Below, one piece after another: positions 11,790-23,946 of a stretch of DNA of 64,000 bases. How positions within the stretch are numbered: the first letter of the stretch is position 1; the number at the start of each line of letters is the position of its first letter. The notes beneath the pieces are model-generated. The model ran no database searches. It saw only the letters and a program-made list of their open reading frames with translations, and was not told the DNA's origin. Source of the DNA: Cryptomeria japonica (taxonomy: Eukaryota; Streptophyta; Pinopsida; Cupressales; Cupressaceae); assembly GCF_030272615.1 (NCBI RefSeq), contig NC_081405.1, positions 308,860,014-308,924,013 of the forward strand, in the 5' to 3' direction. Position numbers and translations under genes: made by a program.

Positions 11790-12120
11790 GAAATCAATAT
11801 GAGCATGGTATGTATGCACCTAATCCATTCCCAATACTACTCCACAAGATCCTAAAGGAAGAATACAAAGATCCACACTAAAGGTGAAGACTCCTAAATG
11901 TAGCGTTCAACCATGGACAACAAAATCTACAACCACCTTTGAGCCTATAGCCAACTCCACTTTCCACCTATCATCTTTCCTTGATGTCACAAACTCACAT
12001 CTCTCAACTAGCGAAGGGGAAATAAAAGAATTAGAAGCACTAGGGTCAAACAAGATAGAAATGGTTATACCACATAATACACCTAATGTCTTGATCACTA
12101 TTTCCTGATTCTCAACCTAA
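11790..12120 (-). pseudogene. Gypsy aspartic protease remnant
   Basis: Minus-strand frame with ILFDPSASNSFIS near 12050-12010, the retropepsin active-site region (family form: LFDSGASHSFIS). The D-S-G triad reads D-P-S, so the catalytic loop is damaged. A stop follows HG near 11907, after which the same frame gives GSCGVVLGMD, the usual end of the domain (LGMDWL). The protease would cut the Gag-Pol polyprotein. It lies between the gag and RT remnants in the normal order. Confidence 0.7.
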
Positions 12121-12479
12121 TAGTTATCAACCACTATAAATACTTGATGAGATCTACCAACATATCCTAGTATGAGCTCTAAAATAGCTAGTCTCTGACT
12201 AGGTACATAAGTGATCCTCTAAGGATAGCTAACTACAATGTGGCGCTGTTGACTGCATGAATAACATCCTCCTCATCTACCAAAACCTCTACCTTCAAAA
12301 GATGTACATGACTACTGAACACTACCTCTTCTAGAGATCTATGGTGCACCCTGAGAAGACCGACTAGGATGATTTCACTTAGTGTGATACAAATTTTGAT
12401 CCTTCGATGACTAAAATCCTCCAACACAACCATGTTAAAAATTTAGAAACTATCATCCCTTCGAAGGTGCTGAAAGACA

Positions 12480-13060
12480 CCTATTAGGTCCTAATGCTTA
12501 AAACTAATTACCTCTCGGACTTGAACCTAGTGGAGGGGCAATAGCCACTTGACATGTAATTGACCTCCAAGAGCCAAGGATAGATTCTCCTCTATCAACC
12601 ATGCCTTCTCTGCTACAACCTTCATAGTCTTAGGTTTGAAAACTTGAACGCCACCACTAATGTGAGGATTGAGGCCCCGAACAAAATATTGTATCAACAT
12701 ACCCTCGTCATCTAGAATATTTGCATACTACTTGAGATCATTGAAGCGGAAATCATACTACTGCACAAAGATACACATATGACATAAATCATGCAATTCA
12801 TTTTCTAGGAACCTCTCCAAAAGCATATTGAAAGATACTAAAGCAATATCAAGATGAAGCTTTTGTTCCTCTATGTGGCACCATGTAGACAAAATCCTCT
12901 GAGGTGTATGATAGCACACCTAGCCTTAGTGTTATTACCAATACCTATCCAAATTAATAAGAGAATTCTCATCCTAAAATGTAATGTCAGTGCCATAAAA
13001 ATTAGGTGGTTGATACCTAAGAAGGTCCCTCATGTGTCTAACTAGAACAAAATCATCATC
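12480..13060 (-). pseudogene. Gypsy gag remnant
   Basis: On the minus strand the gag start is visible near 13055-12940 as RDLLRYQPPNFYGTDITF (family form: RPP-F-GT-DP), then a stop and DENSLINLD. Further on (near 12830-12550) it reads SFNMLLERFLENELHDLC, YDFRFNDLK, ILDDEGMLIQYFVRGLNPHI and KVVAEKAWLIEENLSLA, matching the second half of a retrotransposon gag domain (F-L-Y... RF-RGL-P-I... A---E). Several stops break it. 12120-12480 should hold the zinc knuckle and linker, but I could not see a clean CCHC there. Confidence 0.6.
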
Positions 13061-13087
13061 GGTACATCTTATTAAGGGAAGGAGTAT

Positions 13088-13408
13088 GTGGTCTCTCCCT
13101 CTCTTGAAGCTAGGACTGATGGGACTCTGCTCACTAAGGAATCTCCTGATGAGGTTCCAAACAAGCAAGAAGCTCATGCAACATACTGGCTAGCTCACAA
13201 TCCTCTATACCACCTTGCTATTCAATTCTACAATCACTTGGATGTTGATATTATAGATCCCCTTGTTGATAAAGTTGTTTCTCCAACTAATCAACCTCAA
13301 GAGAATCCTCCTAATGAGAGTTTAGTCGATTTCTATGATGATTACATCACCCTCAACCTCTACCCTAAGGAGGCATCTTTCCTAACAACCAACAAGACAA
13401 GCGTATAA
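13088..13408 (+). CDS. Unrecognised 106-codon open frame
   Basis: An open frame with gene-like composition: an acidic, Pro- and Asn-containing middle (SPTNQPQENPPNESLVDFYD) and a hydrophobic/aromatic stretch (HATYWLAHNPLYHLAIQFYN). It lies between the gag start of the minus-strand gypsy remnant and that element's PBS, on the opposite strand. It may be a fragment of another element's polyprotein or a chance frame. I recognise no domain and make no functional claim. Confidence 0.2.
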   Translation: MVSPSLEARTDGTLLTKESPDEVPNKQEAHATYWLAHNPLYHLAIQFYNHLDVDIIDPLVDKVVSPTNQPQENPPNESLVDFYDDYITLNLYPKEASFLTTNKTSV

Positions 13409-13540
13409 GGCTAGGTTCAAGAATCCAACTAAGAAAGAGAACAAAGAGGGTTTGAACCCAAGAAATACAATCCAAGGCACATTTCTATAATTTAACATAA
13501 TGGGTCCATATGAAACCAGAGTACCTAGTGTATGAACATG

Positions 13541-13554
13541 GGCTTTGATACCAA
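13541..13554 (-). other. PBS of the minus-strand gypsy remnant
   Basis: On the minus strand it reads TTGGTATCAAAGCC, close to the initiator-Met site TGGTATCAGAGCC. It lies a few bases from TGTCTAACC at 13561 (+ strand), which is an acceptable LTR terminus. It marks the 5' end of the internal region of the minus-strand element whose gag lies at 13060-12480. Confidence 0.6.
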
Positions 13555-13560
13555 GTATAA

Positions 13561-16500
13561 TGTCTAACCATGGAACCCTAGAGGAATAACAACTAATAGA
13601 ACAAAAAATATGCATGTTGTTTAAAAGGAAACATAAAACATCAACCATCTTTCAACTCAATACAAAACTAAGTAAATTTATTGCATAATTGATATGAATC
13701 ATAACAATCTTTAGCAGAAGACTTAATCACATATTATAACAATCCTCTATGGGTTACCTAATGTTACTACTAAGAAACACTTACTAACATGCATTAAACA
13801 TCACTAAGTTAATCACATGAAGATACCTTAATTCTATTACATTATTCCAAATCACATTAACATATTAAATAGGATACATTGACTTAACTTAATCAAGAAA
13901 AATGCTAATCATTAATCATTTAAATAATCATATAAAGGCCTATGGTAAGTTCATTTTAAAGCACGAAATGAAGGATAACTATAGTAACTTTCATCAACAA
14001 TAAGAACATACTTATAATCCACATGAGTACTTTCACTTACAAGTTATCCATTTATGCAAATGCATCTATCATAATGGTCCTATTATAATTATTAACACTT
14101 GGTGGATCCAATTACAAATATCCTTTTAATTACAACTAAAAATATATAATTACATATTCTTTTACATTAATTGCGGAAGATACATAAAAAAAAAATTTAC
14201 AATGGTAGAACAATCTACATTTGAATGTGAAAACACTTGAATACAATGTAAGATCATCCAATTGCACATGAATAAAAACTCCAAAACCCTAATGGATGGT
14301 AAATGCTACCACTCAACCATGTAGAACTCAAAGGTCCAACCCCCATGTTGGAGATAGATATAGGTCCCCAAACAACAAGAAAGAAGTCTAGGAATAAAAG
14401 AAATCAAGATAAATGACAACCAAGATACAAAAGATAACACTACACAAGATAAGAAAGTAAGGATAACAACCAAGGGACTTCTAGGGACTTCCACATAAAA
14501 GATGGCTCAATAGGATGCTAGGATACATGAAGGAAATAGTGTTATTGCAAAGCCTCAACATGGGTTATCCTAGAAGCCTCTCCAAACCTCGACCCCAATT
14601 TGATGACTCATGCAGAACTCTACAATCCTTTCATCAAGACAATATATTGCACAATCATACCAGCTCCAAATGTCTCCCCAGATGGACAGACCTTCCCAAT
14701 CTCATCGTTTGTCTATATATGAGAACACGAGGTCATGGGTGGGGGACAAAATGATATCTTATTAGTGTGTAAACTCAACCCAAATTTTTATTAATGTTAT
14801 CACTTATTAATCTACTCTCCTATAGCTTATCCTGGCTGCCACTTCAGGCCTTGACCCCCATACAAAGACACTCCCCCTTAATGCACGTAGATAACCTATT
14901 TTCTATAGCCCAAAATATGCATCATGAAACATATGAAATACAAATAAGAACATCAAGGATCCATATACATGAGTAGATTGCACAGTCAACAAATAGGACT
15001 TCCAAAACAAAGAACAATGATAAGGTCAAGTCTTCAAACCAAATCATTGTTCCTTTTCACAAGTTAGTTCAAAAAAGGGAATAAGAACACCAATATACCC
15101 AAATAATGTCTATTCAAATACAAAACCAAAAAATTGATAGTATATACAGTCACCTATAACCTCTAGAACTAATAAGGAAACCAAATTGGACCAAAATTGC
15201 AAACTAGAACAAGCCCACATGTGCAATTTCTCCCTAAAACTATGTAGTTAAGCTTAGAAGCTATGCAATTCAATCTTAGAGATATACATTTGATCTTTGT
15301 AGCTGTGTAGTTGAGCTTTGTAGCTGCATAGTTGCCTGAAAATGGAGAAAAATAAAAATAAACAAACATAAAGGCTCCAAATTGAAATCTGACAAAAAAC
15401 CATTTGAGAAATTGTGAATACATCCCAAAAACCTATAAAAACTAGACATATGGATTTATATAGGGTTTTCAATCAAACATAAAGAATTTTTTTTTTATTA
15501 AAATAATAAATTCACACACTCAATTTAAGAATATCGTAATCTTTTCACAACGCAAATAAAGAATTGATTTTAAAAAATAGAAATATTTAAAACAACATTC
15601 CTAAATCCCTCCTATAATCGATTATAATCAAATTTGCAAATAAAACATACCTAGAAACTTGTTAAGAAAGATAGGAGAAAAAAGCGAGAATTTGCAAACA
15701 AAAATATGAGCTTGAATCCTTTTCAAATCAGCATCAAAACTCCTACAAAAAATCCCAAAGAAATACAATGTAAGCTTCATGCAAACTCATAAAACAATCC
15801 TTCAATCAACATAGAAAAACTACAAATCCTTCTGCAAAATTCACAATCCAAAATTCTCCTTCAAACTTCTCTAGACAATTTGCAATAATAATTCTTCTAT
15901 CAAAACATTGTGAAAATAATCATAAAAATAAAACTCTCGTAAACAATTATAAATAAAATTCAAGTAAAACCTAAATAAAGATTCACAAAATCATGCAAAA
16001 AAGAAAAAAACAAATCTCTTATTAGAAAATCATAAAATATCACTTATAAAACAATAAATCAATAATATTAAATTGATTTCTAAATAAAAAATCCTCATAA
16101 ACATATTAAATGATAATATTTAAATATTGAAAAACAATTAAAATTCCCCTAAAAATAATTAACTCACTCAAAAAGCATGCAAAGAGTAAATACATATTTC
16201 CAACTAAAAATATAATTGTTTACCAAAATGAAATTAGAATGGAACAATTAGTACCACGATAAAATATAATTTCCACTATAAATTGATTCCTAGAATAAAA
16301 ATATTAACATGCACAACAATAAATCACTTAATAAAAAATATCCAATAATAGGAATCTATTCATTAAATTGAAAAAACTATTAAAACAATAATAAACCAAT
16401 TTATTATTAATTTAATTTATAACACATCCTATAACTAATATCAATAATTAAGATAACATAAAATCCCATACACTCAAATAAATCATAAAATAATACCAAC

Positions 16501-17199
16501 ATCAAAACAAGACTTACCACTGATAATAAGGTGATCAAATATTGTCTATATGACAAATTTGAAGGGATAGAAATAAAGACTAGATAATTGTCCCTAGGTT
16601 AGGATTAGGACAATGGCTAGGGCTAGATACATTCTAGGCCTTGTACTATCTCCTATGCAACCATTGGGATTTAAAGGCACACTTAGACCTATGGGACCAG
16701 GTGGAGTTGATGCCTATACCTGCAACCTACATAAAACATTTTGCATACAAATGCACAAACACACACAAACATGTCTACTCCCATATAGTGAAAGAAAATC
16801 ATGATTTCGTATGGAGCTCATGAAAGAGTAATACAAAATCATTACTTTCACCCGAATCCCAAAACAAACAATACAATAAATATCTATTCTACACATAAAA
16901 TCCATAAGCAACAATATTATCAATAATCAATCATCAAATCCAAATAATAATATATGATCATGGATTAACATCTCATAAAGCATCAGAATAAATCACCAAT
17001 ATATAATCCAAGTCATAAGTATACCATCTCTAGGATCAGTATGTCCACAACAAATAAAGTATAATATTAATCATGTAATGAAACATATAAGAACCACAAA
17101 ATGGTCCAATAGCACAGATGACATGAATTTATCCATACACACCAACAAAATGAACTACACATAATGAGTCAAACATAGTCCAACAAGTCAATATAATAA
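13561..17199 (-). repeat. Putative long LTR of the minus-strand gypsy element; no gene
   Basis: A/T-rich sequence without recognisable protein, starting at the LTR-like terminus beside the PBS. I could not find a second copy in the window, so the LTR reading is inference. A possible outer end lies beyond E3: GGGGTACTACA at 25207-25217 would give a TGTAGTACCCC start on the minus strand, with E3 inserted 30 bp inside it. 13680-14200 and 15480-16500 are particularly A/T-rich. A degenerate 21-bp tandem repeat lies at 15241-15336. Confidence 0.35.
15241..15336. repeat. Degenerate 21-bp tandem repeat, about 4.6 units
   Basis: Units start at 15241, 15262, 15283, 15304 and 15325. Examples are TATACATTTGATCTTTGTAGC (third) and TGTGTAGTTGAGCTTTGTAGC (fourth). 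Because 21 bp is seven codons, the minus strand reads a heptapeptide repeat (YAATKLN, YTATKIK, CISLRLN, CIASKLN). Confidence 0.75.
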
Positions 17200-18420
17200 T
17201 GTAGCGTCCTAAAATTGTGACACTTGCAATTTCGACTGCATTTGGGTCTTCACGATGGTGGCGCAACGTTGAACCTGAATGGAGACCTCCAAACCTGTTT
17301 ACGACATCAAAAACTGCATCTTTCTGCACCTTAGCCTGATCCTCCTTGCACCCTGCTATCCCGGGAGGTAGGACCATGGCGCCCAGCACCCTGGTCCCTC
17401 AGGACCATGGCACCCAACGCCCTGGACCCTGGCCCTATTTTGGGCCCGGTCTCTTGTTGGGCATCGGGTTTTCAAGTTTGCAATTTGGAAAATAATGTTC
17501 CTAGGTCGGCCCACGGTCAGAAAAATCAGTCTCCTAACCCTAATTGACAAGTATATAAATTACATTTCCTCTCCCAAAAAAAGAGAGGAAAACATATGTG
17601 TGCAAAAGGCGGAAGCAATATTCAAACATTCAAACATTCAAGCATTCAAGCATTCCTTCAAGCAATTGAGCATTCTAGGTCTCGATTCAAGGCTAGGTGT
17701 TGTATTCAAGACAAGGATTCAACCATTGAAGAGGAGATCACCTACAACATACAACATACAACATCATTACACCTTCGCATGTAAGAATACAAACATTCTT
17801 ACAACAAGGTATCAGTACTTGATTACATTACAAACATTTACATTTACAACATTCTCATTTCTTGGTTAATTCCAAAACCGGGGTTTGACCTAAAGTCAAA
17901 CCCCTAATACCTAACCCCCCAATCGTCCTCTCTTTTCTGTGTGTAGGTTGTAGGTATGCGGCTGTAATTGAAGATCTGGAATCCTTATGTAGAGACGAAC
18001 AGATCCCCCTTCGTTTCGCGGATTTTTCAGAGGACCGTGTGCACTCCAGGTGCCATCGTCCCATCAACGTTTGCTCAAATTTGCAGGACAGCATCGTCTC
18101 GACATTTTATTGCTAATTTCAGGTCCGTAGCTTCATCCCATGTTTCTATTTCTGTCTGCAAGCTAATCTTTCTTACTTTCACATACACTCCTAGTTCAAT
18201 CTTTCTATCTACATTCTTTACAAAGGAGGGTATTCTTGCTGTCTCAACCCTTGAAACTCATTTAGACTTCAGTCTTGCATTGTGTGGGATTGGATCTTGT
18301 GAGTTTCAACCCCTCCTTTGAATGTAAAGTCTTTCCTAAGTGAAAACCGTCAACCCTAGTGACCTCCTTTCTCTCTCCTTGGAGTGGGGGAACACCTAGG
18401 GTTCGATTTTCCGCTTTACA
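17200..18420 (+). repeat. E3 5' LTR
   Basis: 1221 bp. Within it are a G/C-rich 31-bp tandem duplication (17370-17400 and 17401-17431, beginning GGACCATGGC), a TATA box at 17552-17560, a run of short ATTCAAGC-type repeats (about 17623-17665), triplicated ACAACAT units (about 17744-17765) and a stem-loop at 18032-18062. Short open frames in it are by-products of repeats. Confidence 0.9.
17552..17560 (+). promoter_or_regulatory. E3 LTR TATA box
   Basis: TATATAAAT, 352 bp into the LTR and at the same offset in the 3' LTR (24314-24322). The related E5 LTR has TATAAAAAG at 35764-35772, offset 311. The conserved position suggests transcription starts about 30 bp downstream, placing the later LTR sequence in the transcribed R/U5 leader. 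Confidence 0.6.
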
Positions 18421-18438
18421 TTTTGGTGAACCTGACGT
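18421..18438 (+). other. E3 primer-binding site candidate
   Basis: TTTTGGTGAACCTGACGT directly follows the LTR end. The related element E5 has TTTTGGTGAACCCGACGT at 36613-36630. A TGGT start just after the LTR is expected of a PBS. I do not assign the tRNA. Confidence 0.6.
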
Positions 18439-19782
18439 GAACATCCTAATTCTAATTATTCATGGTTAGATCTAAAAAATTGGATTCCTTAATTACATTT
18501 CCATGTTTGATCTTTTGCAAATTTTAGATGTTAATTGCATAAAAACCCTAAATTTTCTTTTTAGTAATTGAGCTTGTGAAACGCTTAATTGTTAATGCTT
18601 GTTTCAGATCTATCCTTCTATTGCAAATTGTCAATTCATATTTGTGCTTTAATTATGAAAACTAAGTGGTTAAGTGTCAAAAACCTAATTTTTAAAACCC
18701 TCTTGATTCAACCTTTGACCGACAATTTCACTGATCAAAACACCTCCAGATTGGCTGTAACTTTGGATTCCGCAACAAAATCATAATATCTCTCATCCCT
18801 GAAAATTTTGAAAAAAGTTGTGAGGACTGTGTGCACCCCGAGCGCCATTGTCGTCGACATGTTTTCCAAAATTTTGGGAGTTAGATCTTACTATATTTTT
18901 CTGCTAAAATCCAGAATCTTGGCTGATTTTATCAATTCTAACACTTTCAAAATTAAAGTCAAAGTTGGTCTAGTGATTGCTTGGATTAAGGCTTCTAATC
19001 ATTCAAAAATTGTTGAAATTGAAATTTTGTGTTAAAATTGTATTTCTTACTGTCCTAAATCTGAGAAGTGTGTTGGCATTCATTCGAGGTTTCAGTGCTT
19101 TATTCAAATTTTTGCAATTTGTGACTTTTGAAATTAAGTGTTTAATTGCAACAACTTTGATTTCCGCTTCCAAAATTGAATTTTGCGTGAAATTGAGTCA
19201 ACTGTTAAATTTCAAAGGTTGCATTGCCTTTAGTATTCCCTCTAAAATCATAAAATTCAAAATTTTAGTTTCCCTCTCTTTTTCAAAATTCAAATTTTGC
19301 ATTTTTCAACAATCTTGGTAGGGTTCAATTTTGAGATTGCAGCTTTAATTTGGCCTATCTACAGATCGTAAAATCACTCAATTTTTTCAGATTAGCTTTA
19401 AAATCATTATAACTTTCATCCCTGAAAATTTCAAAAAAAGTTGTGAGGACCATGTGCACTCCGTTCGCCACGGTCCCTGACATTTTTTCTGAAATTTCGG
19501 GAGATTGTCATGATTGCATTTAACAGCTTAAATCTAGGAGATTGGCTGATTTTAGTGAAATTTGCTACCTCTAAATTCGAAAATAAATTCAAAATTCAAG
19601 ATTTCAATTTTCAAGATAACAATTAAAATTAAGTGCTACCCCCTTGGCCCTAATTTTCAATTGTGCCTACCTTCCTTGGAAGTTGTGTTTCCCTATTCTT
19701 TCATTGGATAATCATTATCTCATTGTTCAATTTTGCCAACTTTATTTTTCAAAATTCAAAATCTTCTCTCTCCCTCTAGTGC
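18439..19782 (+). other. E3 5' leader with duplicated ~620-bp unit and stem-loops
   Basis: No coding domain. Two diverged copies of one block are visible. Both contain TCATCCCTGAAAATTT then a (G)AAAAAAGTTGTGAGGAC run (near 18795-18826 and 19415-19450), a stem-loop with GTGCAC, a GGGAG stretch and TTGGCTGATTTTA. The offset is about 620 bp. Stem-loop copies lie at 18824-18853 and 19447-19476. The leader of E5 (44358-44889) is related. Confidence 0.6.
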
Positions 19783-22700
19783 ATGAGTTTTACAACAATA
19801 AGCCCTAGTTACACTATTCCCGTTAGACGAAGCCTTAGAATTAAGTCTTTCCGAGGTTTAATTACCGAGGAGATGGAACCTAATTTGAATGGCCTTTTTA
19901 ACGAAGACATGGGTAATTCCTCTAATTCTCTTAATGATGAAGAAGCTCTCCATGAGGTTTCTGTAGAACAACTTTCGAAATTGGATAACCAATTTGATGA
20001 TTTTCAGCAATGGATGTCTCAAGAATACCCCGATAGTCAAGCTCTTTCATTAATTGAGGGTCTAAAATGTATGGTTCAAAGTGATAAAAATGGAATTGAT
20101 GTTTTGCGTGGTATTGCACACATCGTGGATTCGAATGTGATGCCTATGAAGAGTTTTGCCGAAACTTTAGGTTATACACAACCTCCTACTCACGTCAATC
20201 ATTCTATTCCTTTAACAACTTCTATTGCTAGTATACCTACTTTTACATCAAACATAATGACTACTTCAATACAAAACATTCCACCTATGATCACCAGTCA
20301 TGGGGGCAATCCTTCTTCTTCAATCAACCCTCTTCCTTCATTCAATCTGACTTCTTCAATCATTCCTTCAATGAGTGTTCCTATTACATCTCCACAAATG
20401 AACATGACGCAAGGGGGCAATTCATTTAACCATTCCATTCCTCCTTGTAGTGTTCCTCCTTTCCAATCATCTCCTATGACTAACCATCATAGTGTCCCGC
20501 CACCTTACTCTCAATCAATACCTTCTTTCAATAACATAATACCTCCATCACAATCCAACATATCTAATATGAACTCTTCGACTGAAGCAACCATTAACAA
20601 TCTTGCACAAACTGTCTCTTTGTTACAGCAACAAATTGCCTCTATGAATCAATCTAAGTTTAGTATGCCCACATTTGATGTTGCGAGCCCACTTTCTCTT
20701 GACATTGTTCGAGCTATCCCCCCTAAGCAGGTTGAAATCCCGTAGTTGGAGCTTTATAATGGTAAAGGAGATCCTCTAACACATGTTGAGACCTTTCAAA
20801 CAATATGTACCGATTTTGCTCATGACCAAAGGTTGCTTGCAAAACTGTTTACTAGAACATTAAGAGATAAGGCCCTACAATGGTATTGCTCCTTGCCTTC
20901 CTATTCTATTACTTCTTTCCAACAACTTGCAAATGCTTTTATTCAACAATTTCAAAACAATATAGGTCCTAAAGTTACTTTGATTGATTTAATGCATTGT
21001 AAACAAGGTGTTAAAGAGAAAGTGACTGATTTCATTGGTAGATATAAGCATTTGTGTGCTCAAATTTCTTTTCCAGTACCTGACAATGATATTCAAAGGA
21101 TCTTTATTTCTAATTTACAAAAAGATATTAGAGAAAAACTTCTGTTTTCTAAGTTTACTTCTTTCCAACAGTTGTGCGCAACTCTTCACAATTATCAATT
21201 GACAATGAGTCAAATGGAAAAAGAAAATCCTATGGCTCCGAGTGATAAGGGTGATAGTAGTCAACAACCATTTGGGAAGTTTAAACTGAACAGAGAGTTC
21301 ATTAAGTTCAATGAAAACATCACCAACAATGTGAATGCAGCATCAGGTGTGCCTCCTATTTCTAAGTTTTTCAAAAAAGAAAGAGAGTTTACTCCTTTGA
21401 ATGAATCATTGCATAGTATTATGAATAAGTTATTGGAACAAAATGTGCTTACTCTCCCTCCTATAAAGCAAATAGATCCTGCAAAGGTGAAGTCACCCTA
21501 TTTTGATAACAAATCTTTTTGTCAATTTCATCGTCAACCTGGGCATGATACTGAAAAATGTTTTGCTTTAAAGGGTAAAATTCAAGATTTGATTGATAAT
21601 AATACTTTCTTTGTTTCAGGTGTGAATGTTAAAGGCAACACATCTGTAGCTCTTCCTAACCAAAATCTTAAGATTTTTACTGATCCATTACCTTCTCATA
21701 CTTCTAATGTGATTGAGACTAATGATTCCTCTTTCTCACCTGATGGTCTTTTGTCTATGACTCCGAATGTGATTAACTTTGTAGAGTAGCAGAAAATCCC
21801 TAAAGAGCCTTCCATCACATTTGATTCCAGTGAAACTATCAGGACACCTGATGGTCCTTTATATATAGTTGCAAAAGTTAAGAATACACCTTGCCGTGGA
21901 GTGCTTATTGATCCTTCTTGCATGGTTAATGTCATTACTGAAGAATTTCTTTTTACTTTGCAATTGAATCAAGTGATTTATGACAAAACAAATGTGGTTG
22001 TGAAACTATTTGATGCATTTTCTTCTCCTGCAATTGGTTCTATTACATTACCTATCGAGGTCCATAACAAATCCCTTGATGTGAACTTTGCTATTATTCC
22101 ATCATCCGAACAATTTCGTGTGAAGCTAGGCTATCCTTGGCTATCTTCCATGAAAGCTATTGCTTCTCCTATTCACAAGTGTTTGAAATTTCCCCATAAT
22201 GGTGAAGTTGTTACTATCAATCATAGTCTCTTTAAACCAGCTGAAAGAACTTCTAGCGTTCCTATTGATTATTTTTGGCCTAAACAATTCCAATCTCTTC
22301 CACCGCGAAGTGATCATCTTTTCAAATCTTATCAAAAGTGGAAAAAAGATATGATCCTATCTCTAAGTGAACCTAGAACACCCAAACATGATACTCCTAT
22401 CATTCTTGAGAAGGAAGTTCTTCCTTTGAAAGATAAAACTAATGTCTTTCCTCAAGAAGATTCCCAACCCATCCCTATGGATGTGACTATGTCTAACAAA
22501 CTTTCTAAAGGTAGGCCTATACATCCTCGTCATGATGGACTTGGTGTCCTTCCTAAACCAGATATTCCTCCTCTGTATGGAGCAGTTCCTCCTCCTTCCT
22601 CTTATAAAGAGAAGAGACCTTCCTCTTCTCCTATTGTCCAACCTAAGAGGCCACAACCCAAACACCCAAGTGATAAGGATGAGAACATTTCTCCTCCTCA

Positions 22701-23220
22701 ATCTTCTCAACTTCCTACTAAGACTAGACGAAATCGTTCTGCACGTGAACACCGACGAAAGCATCGTCTTAGAGCTTGTGCAGCTGCCTCTCAAACTTTG
22801 CAATCACCAAAAACACCTTCAGCTAGTATTATTCCATTTTCTCCTCAGCCGAAAATTGAGCCAAAATCTCCTAAACATAAGATGCATGATGGTTTTGATC
22901 CTGTGCGAGTTAAAGATCCTATTTTTATAAATCTTGATGATACAGATGAAAATGTTATTCATGATGAAAATGTTACTCCTCTTGCTTCTGATAGTGAATA
23001 TGAATATGTTGATATTGATAACCATTTATCTAACGAATTCTCTAAAGCACTTATCCTAGCTCCTGGACAAGAACAACGTGGCTTGGAACATGAACATAGC
23101 CCTTGTTTGGATCTTGTGATAGCTCCATTTGCTGTGTTGGATGTTCCTCCTCTAGCATGTTTCCTGCCTTCCCGAAATATTGATCAGCAAGATCGGGGGG
23201 TGGATGACGTGCTAGACTAG
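19783..23220 (+). pseudogene. E3 gag-protease polyprotein, one frame with two amber stops
   Basis: A single 1,146-codon frame broken only by TAG at 20743 and 21787. Residues 1-320 are a Ser/Pro/Asn-rich N-terminal arm with a short Gln-rich coiled coil (TVSLLQQQIASM). About 321-450 is a retrotransposon gag domain (LELYNGKGDPLTHVETFQ, ALQWYCSLP, FIQQFQ, RYKHLCAQI). Near residue 585 FCQFHRQPGHDTEKCFALKG matches the CxxH-x4-GH-x4-C motif typical of Tat/Ogre gag. Residues about 690-810 are protease-like: GVLIDPSCMVNVITEE at the active site (DPSC in place of DTG/DSG, probably dead) and LGYPWLSSM at the end. The last ~340 residues are Pro/Lys-rich with no domain seen. The ATG at 19783 is the first good start. 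Confidence 0.75.
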
Positions 23221-23946
23221 TTTCATTAGCATAGCAGACTCTCTCCTCCTCTCTTTTGTTACTTCTTCTATGTGTTATTCCTATTCTTCTATTTGTTGTC
23301 CTCAGTGTTGTCTACTTGAGGACGATGCAAAGCATTGAGATATCTTTTGGTCTCTCTCATGTTGACTCAAAAGACACATGTTCCCTTCTTCTAGGTGACC
23401 TTCCTTGATTGAGGAATGAAGAACAAATATGCATACATACATATGATATACATGAATTATCATACAACATACTGACCCCAAGGAAAGCGAAGTCACCTCG
23501 TGCTTTGTGTTTTGTGTCTATTATCCTTGGGCTTATCTCACACTTGGGGGCTAAATCCTTGTGATAACATGCTCCTTTTCCTTTCTCATTTCTTATGTGT
23601 ATCACTACCTTAAAGCAATCACCCTCGATGAGGCATGTGTGATCACTTTAACGTAGGGGGCATACACTCCGTCCATATCTCTTCGAGATTCCTAAAAATT
23701 TCTTGGCGAACATAGCTTTGCCTTAAAATTTTCGGTATTTTTTGCATGACTCATAGTGAGGGAACCTTACTACTGATAGTCATGGTTCTCCCTCCTAATC
23801 TTCCATTTTACTTTGTCAATCAAAGTCGTAAGATCCTTAGTCCACTGGGGGCTTGGTGTATCTTGCTTCCTTGATGTGGTGAAAGTCTTTCAATGTTGTT
23901 TCCTTGTACTTTACCGGAAGTATGGGTGTACACTTATACTCCAGCT
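23221..23946 (+). other. E3 3' untranslated region with repeated PPT-like motifs
   Basis: No protein domain. TGGGGGCTAAAT-like strings recur near 23544-23556 (CTTGGGGGCTAAAT), 23655-23664 (TAGGGGGCAT), 23845-23854 (CTGGGGGCTT) and at the true PPT. This resembles the variable, PPT-multiplied 3' regions reported for Tat/Ogre-type elements. Confidence 0.55.

Noticed and set aside
17495-18321. Open frames in the E3 LTR, repeated in the 3' LTR
   Set aside because: Both LTR copies are similar, so conservation of the frame is not independent; no domain, and the repeats explain them.
22363-22803. 146-codon minus-strand frame rich in Arg
   Set aside because: Shadow of the Pro/Lys-rich tail of the E3 gag-protease frame on the + strand.
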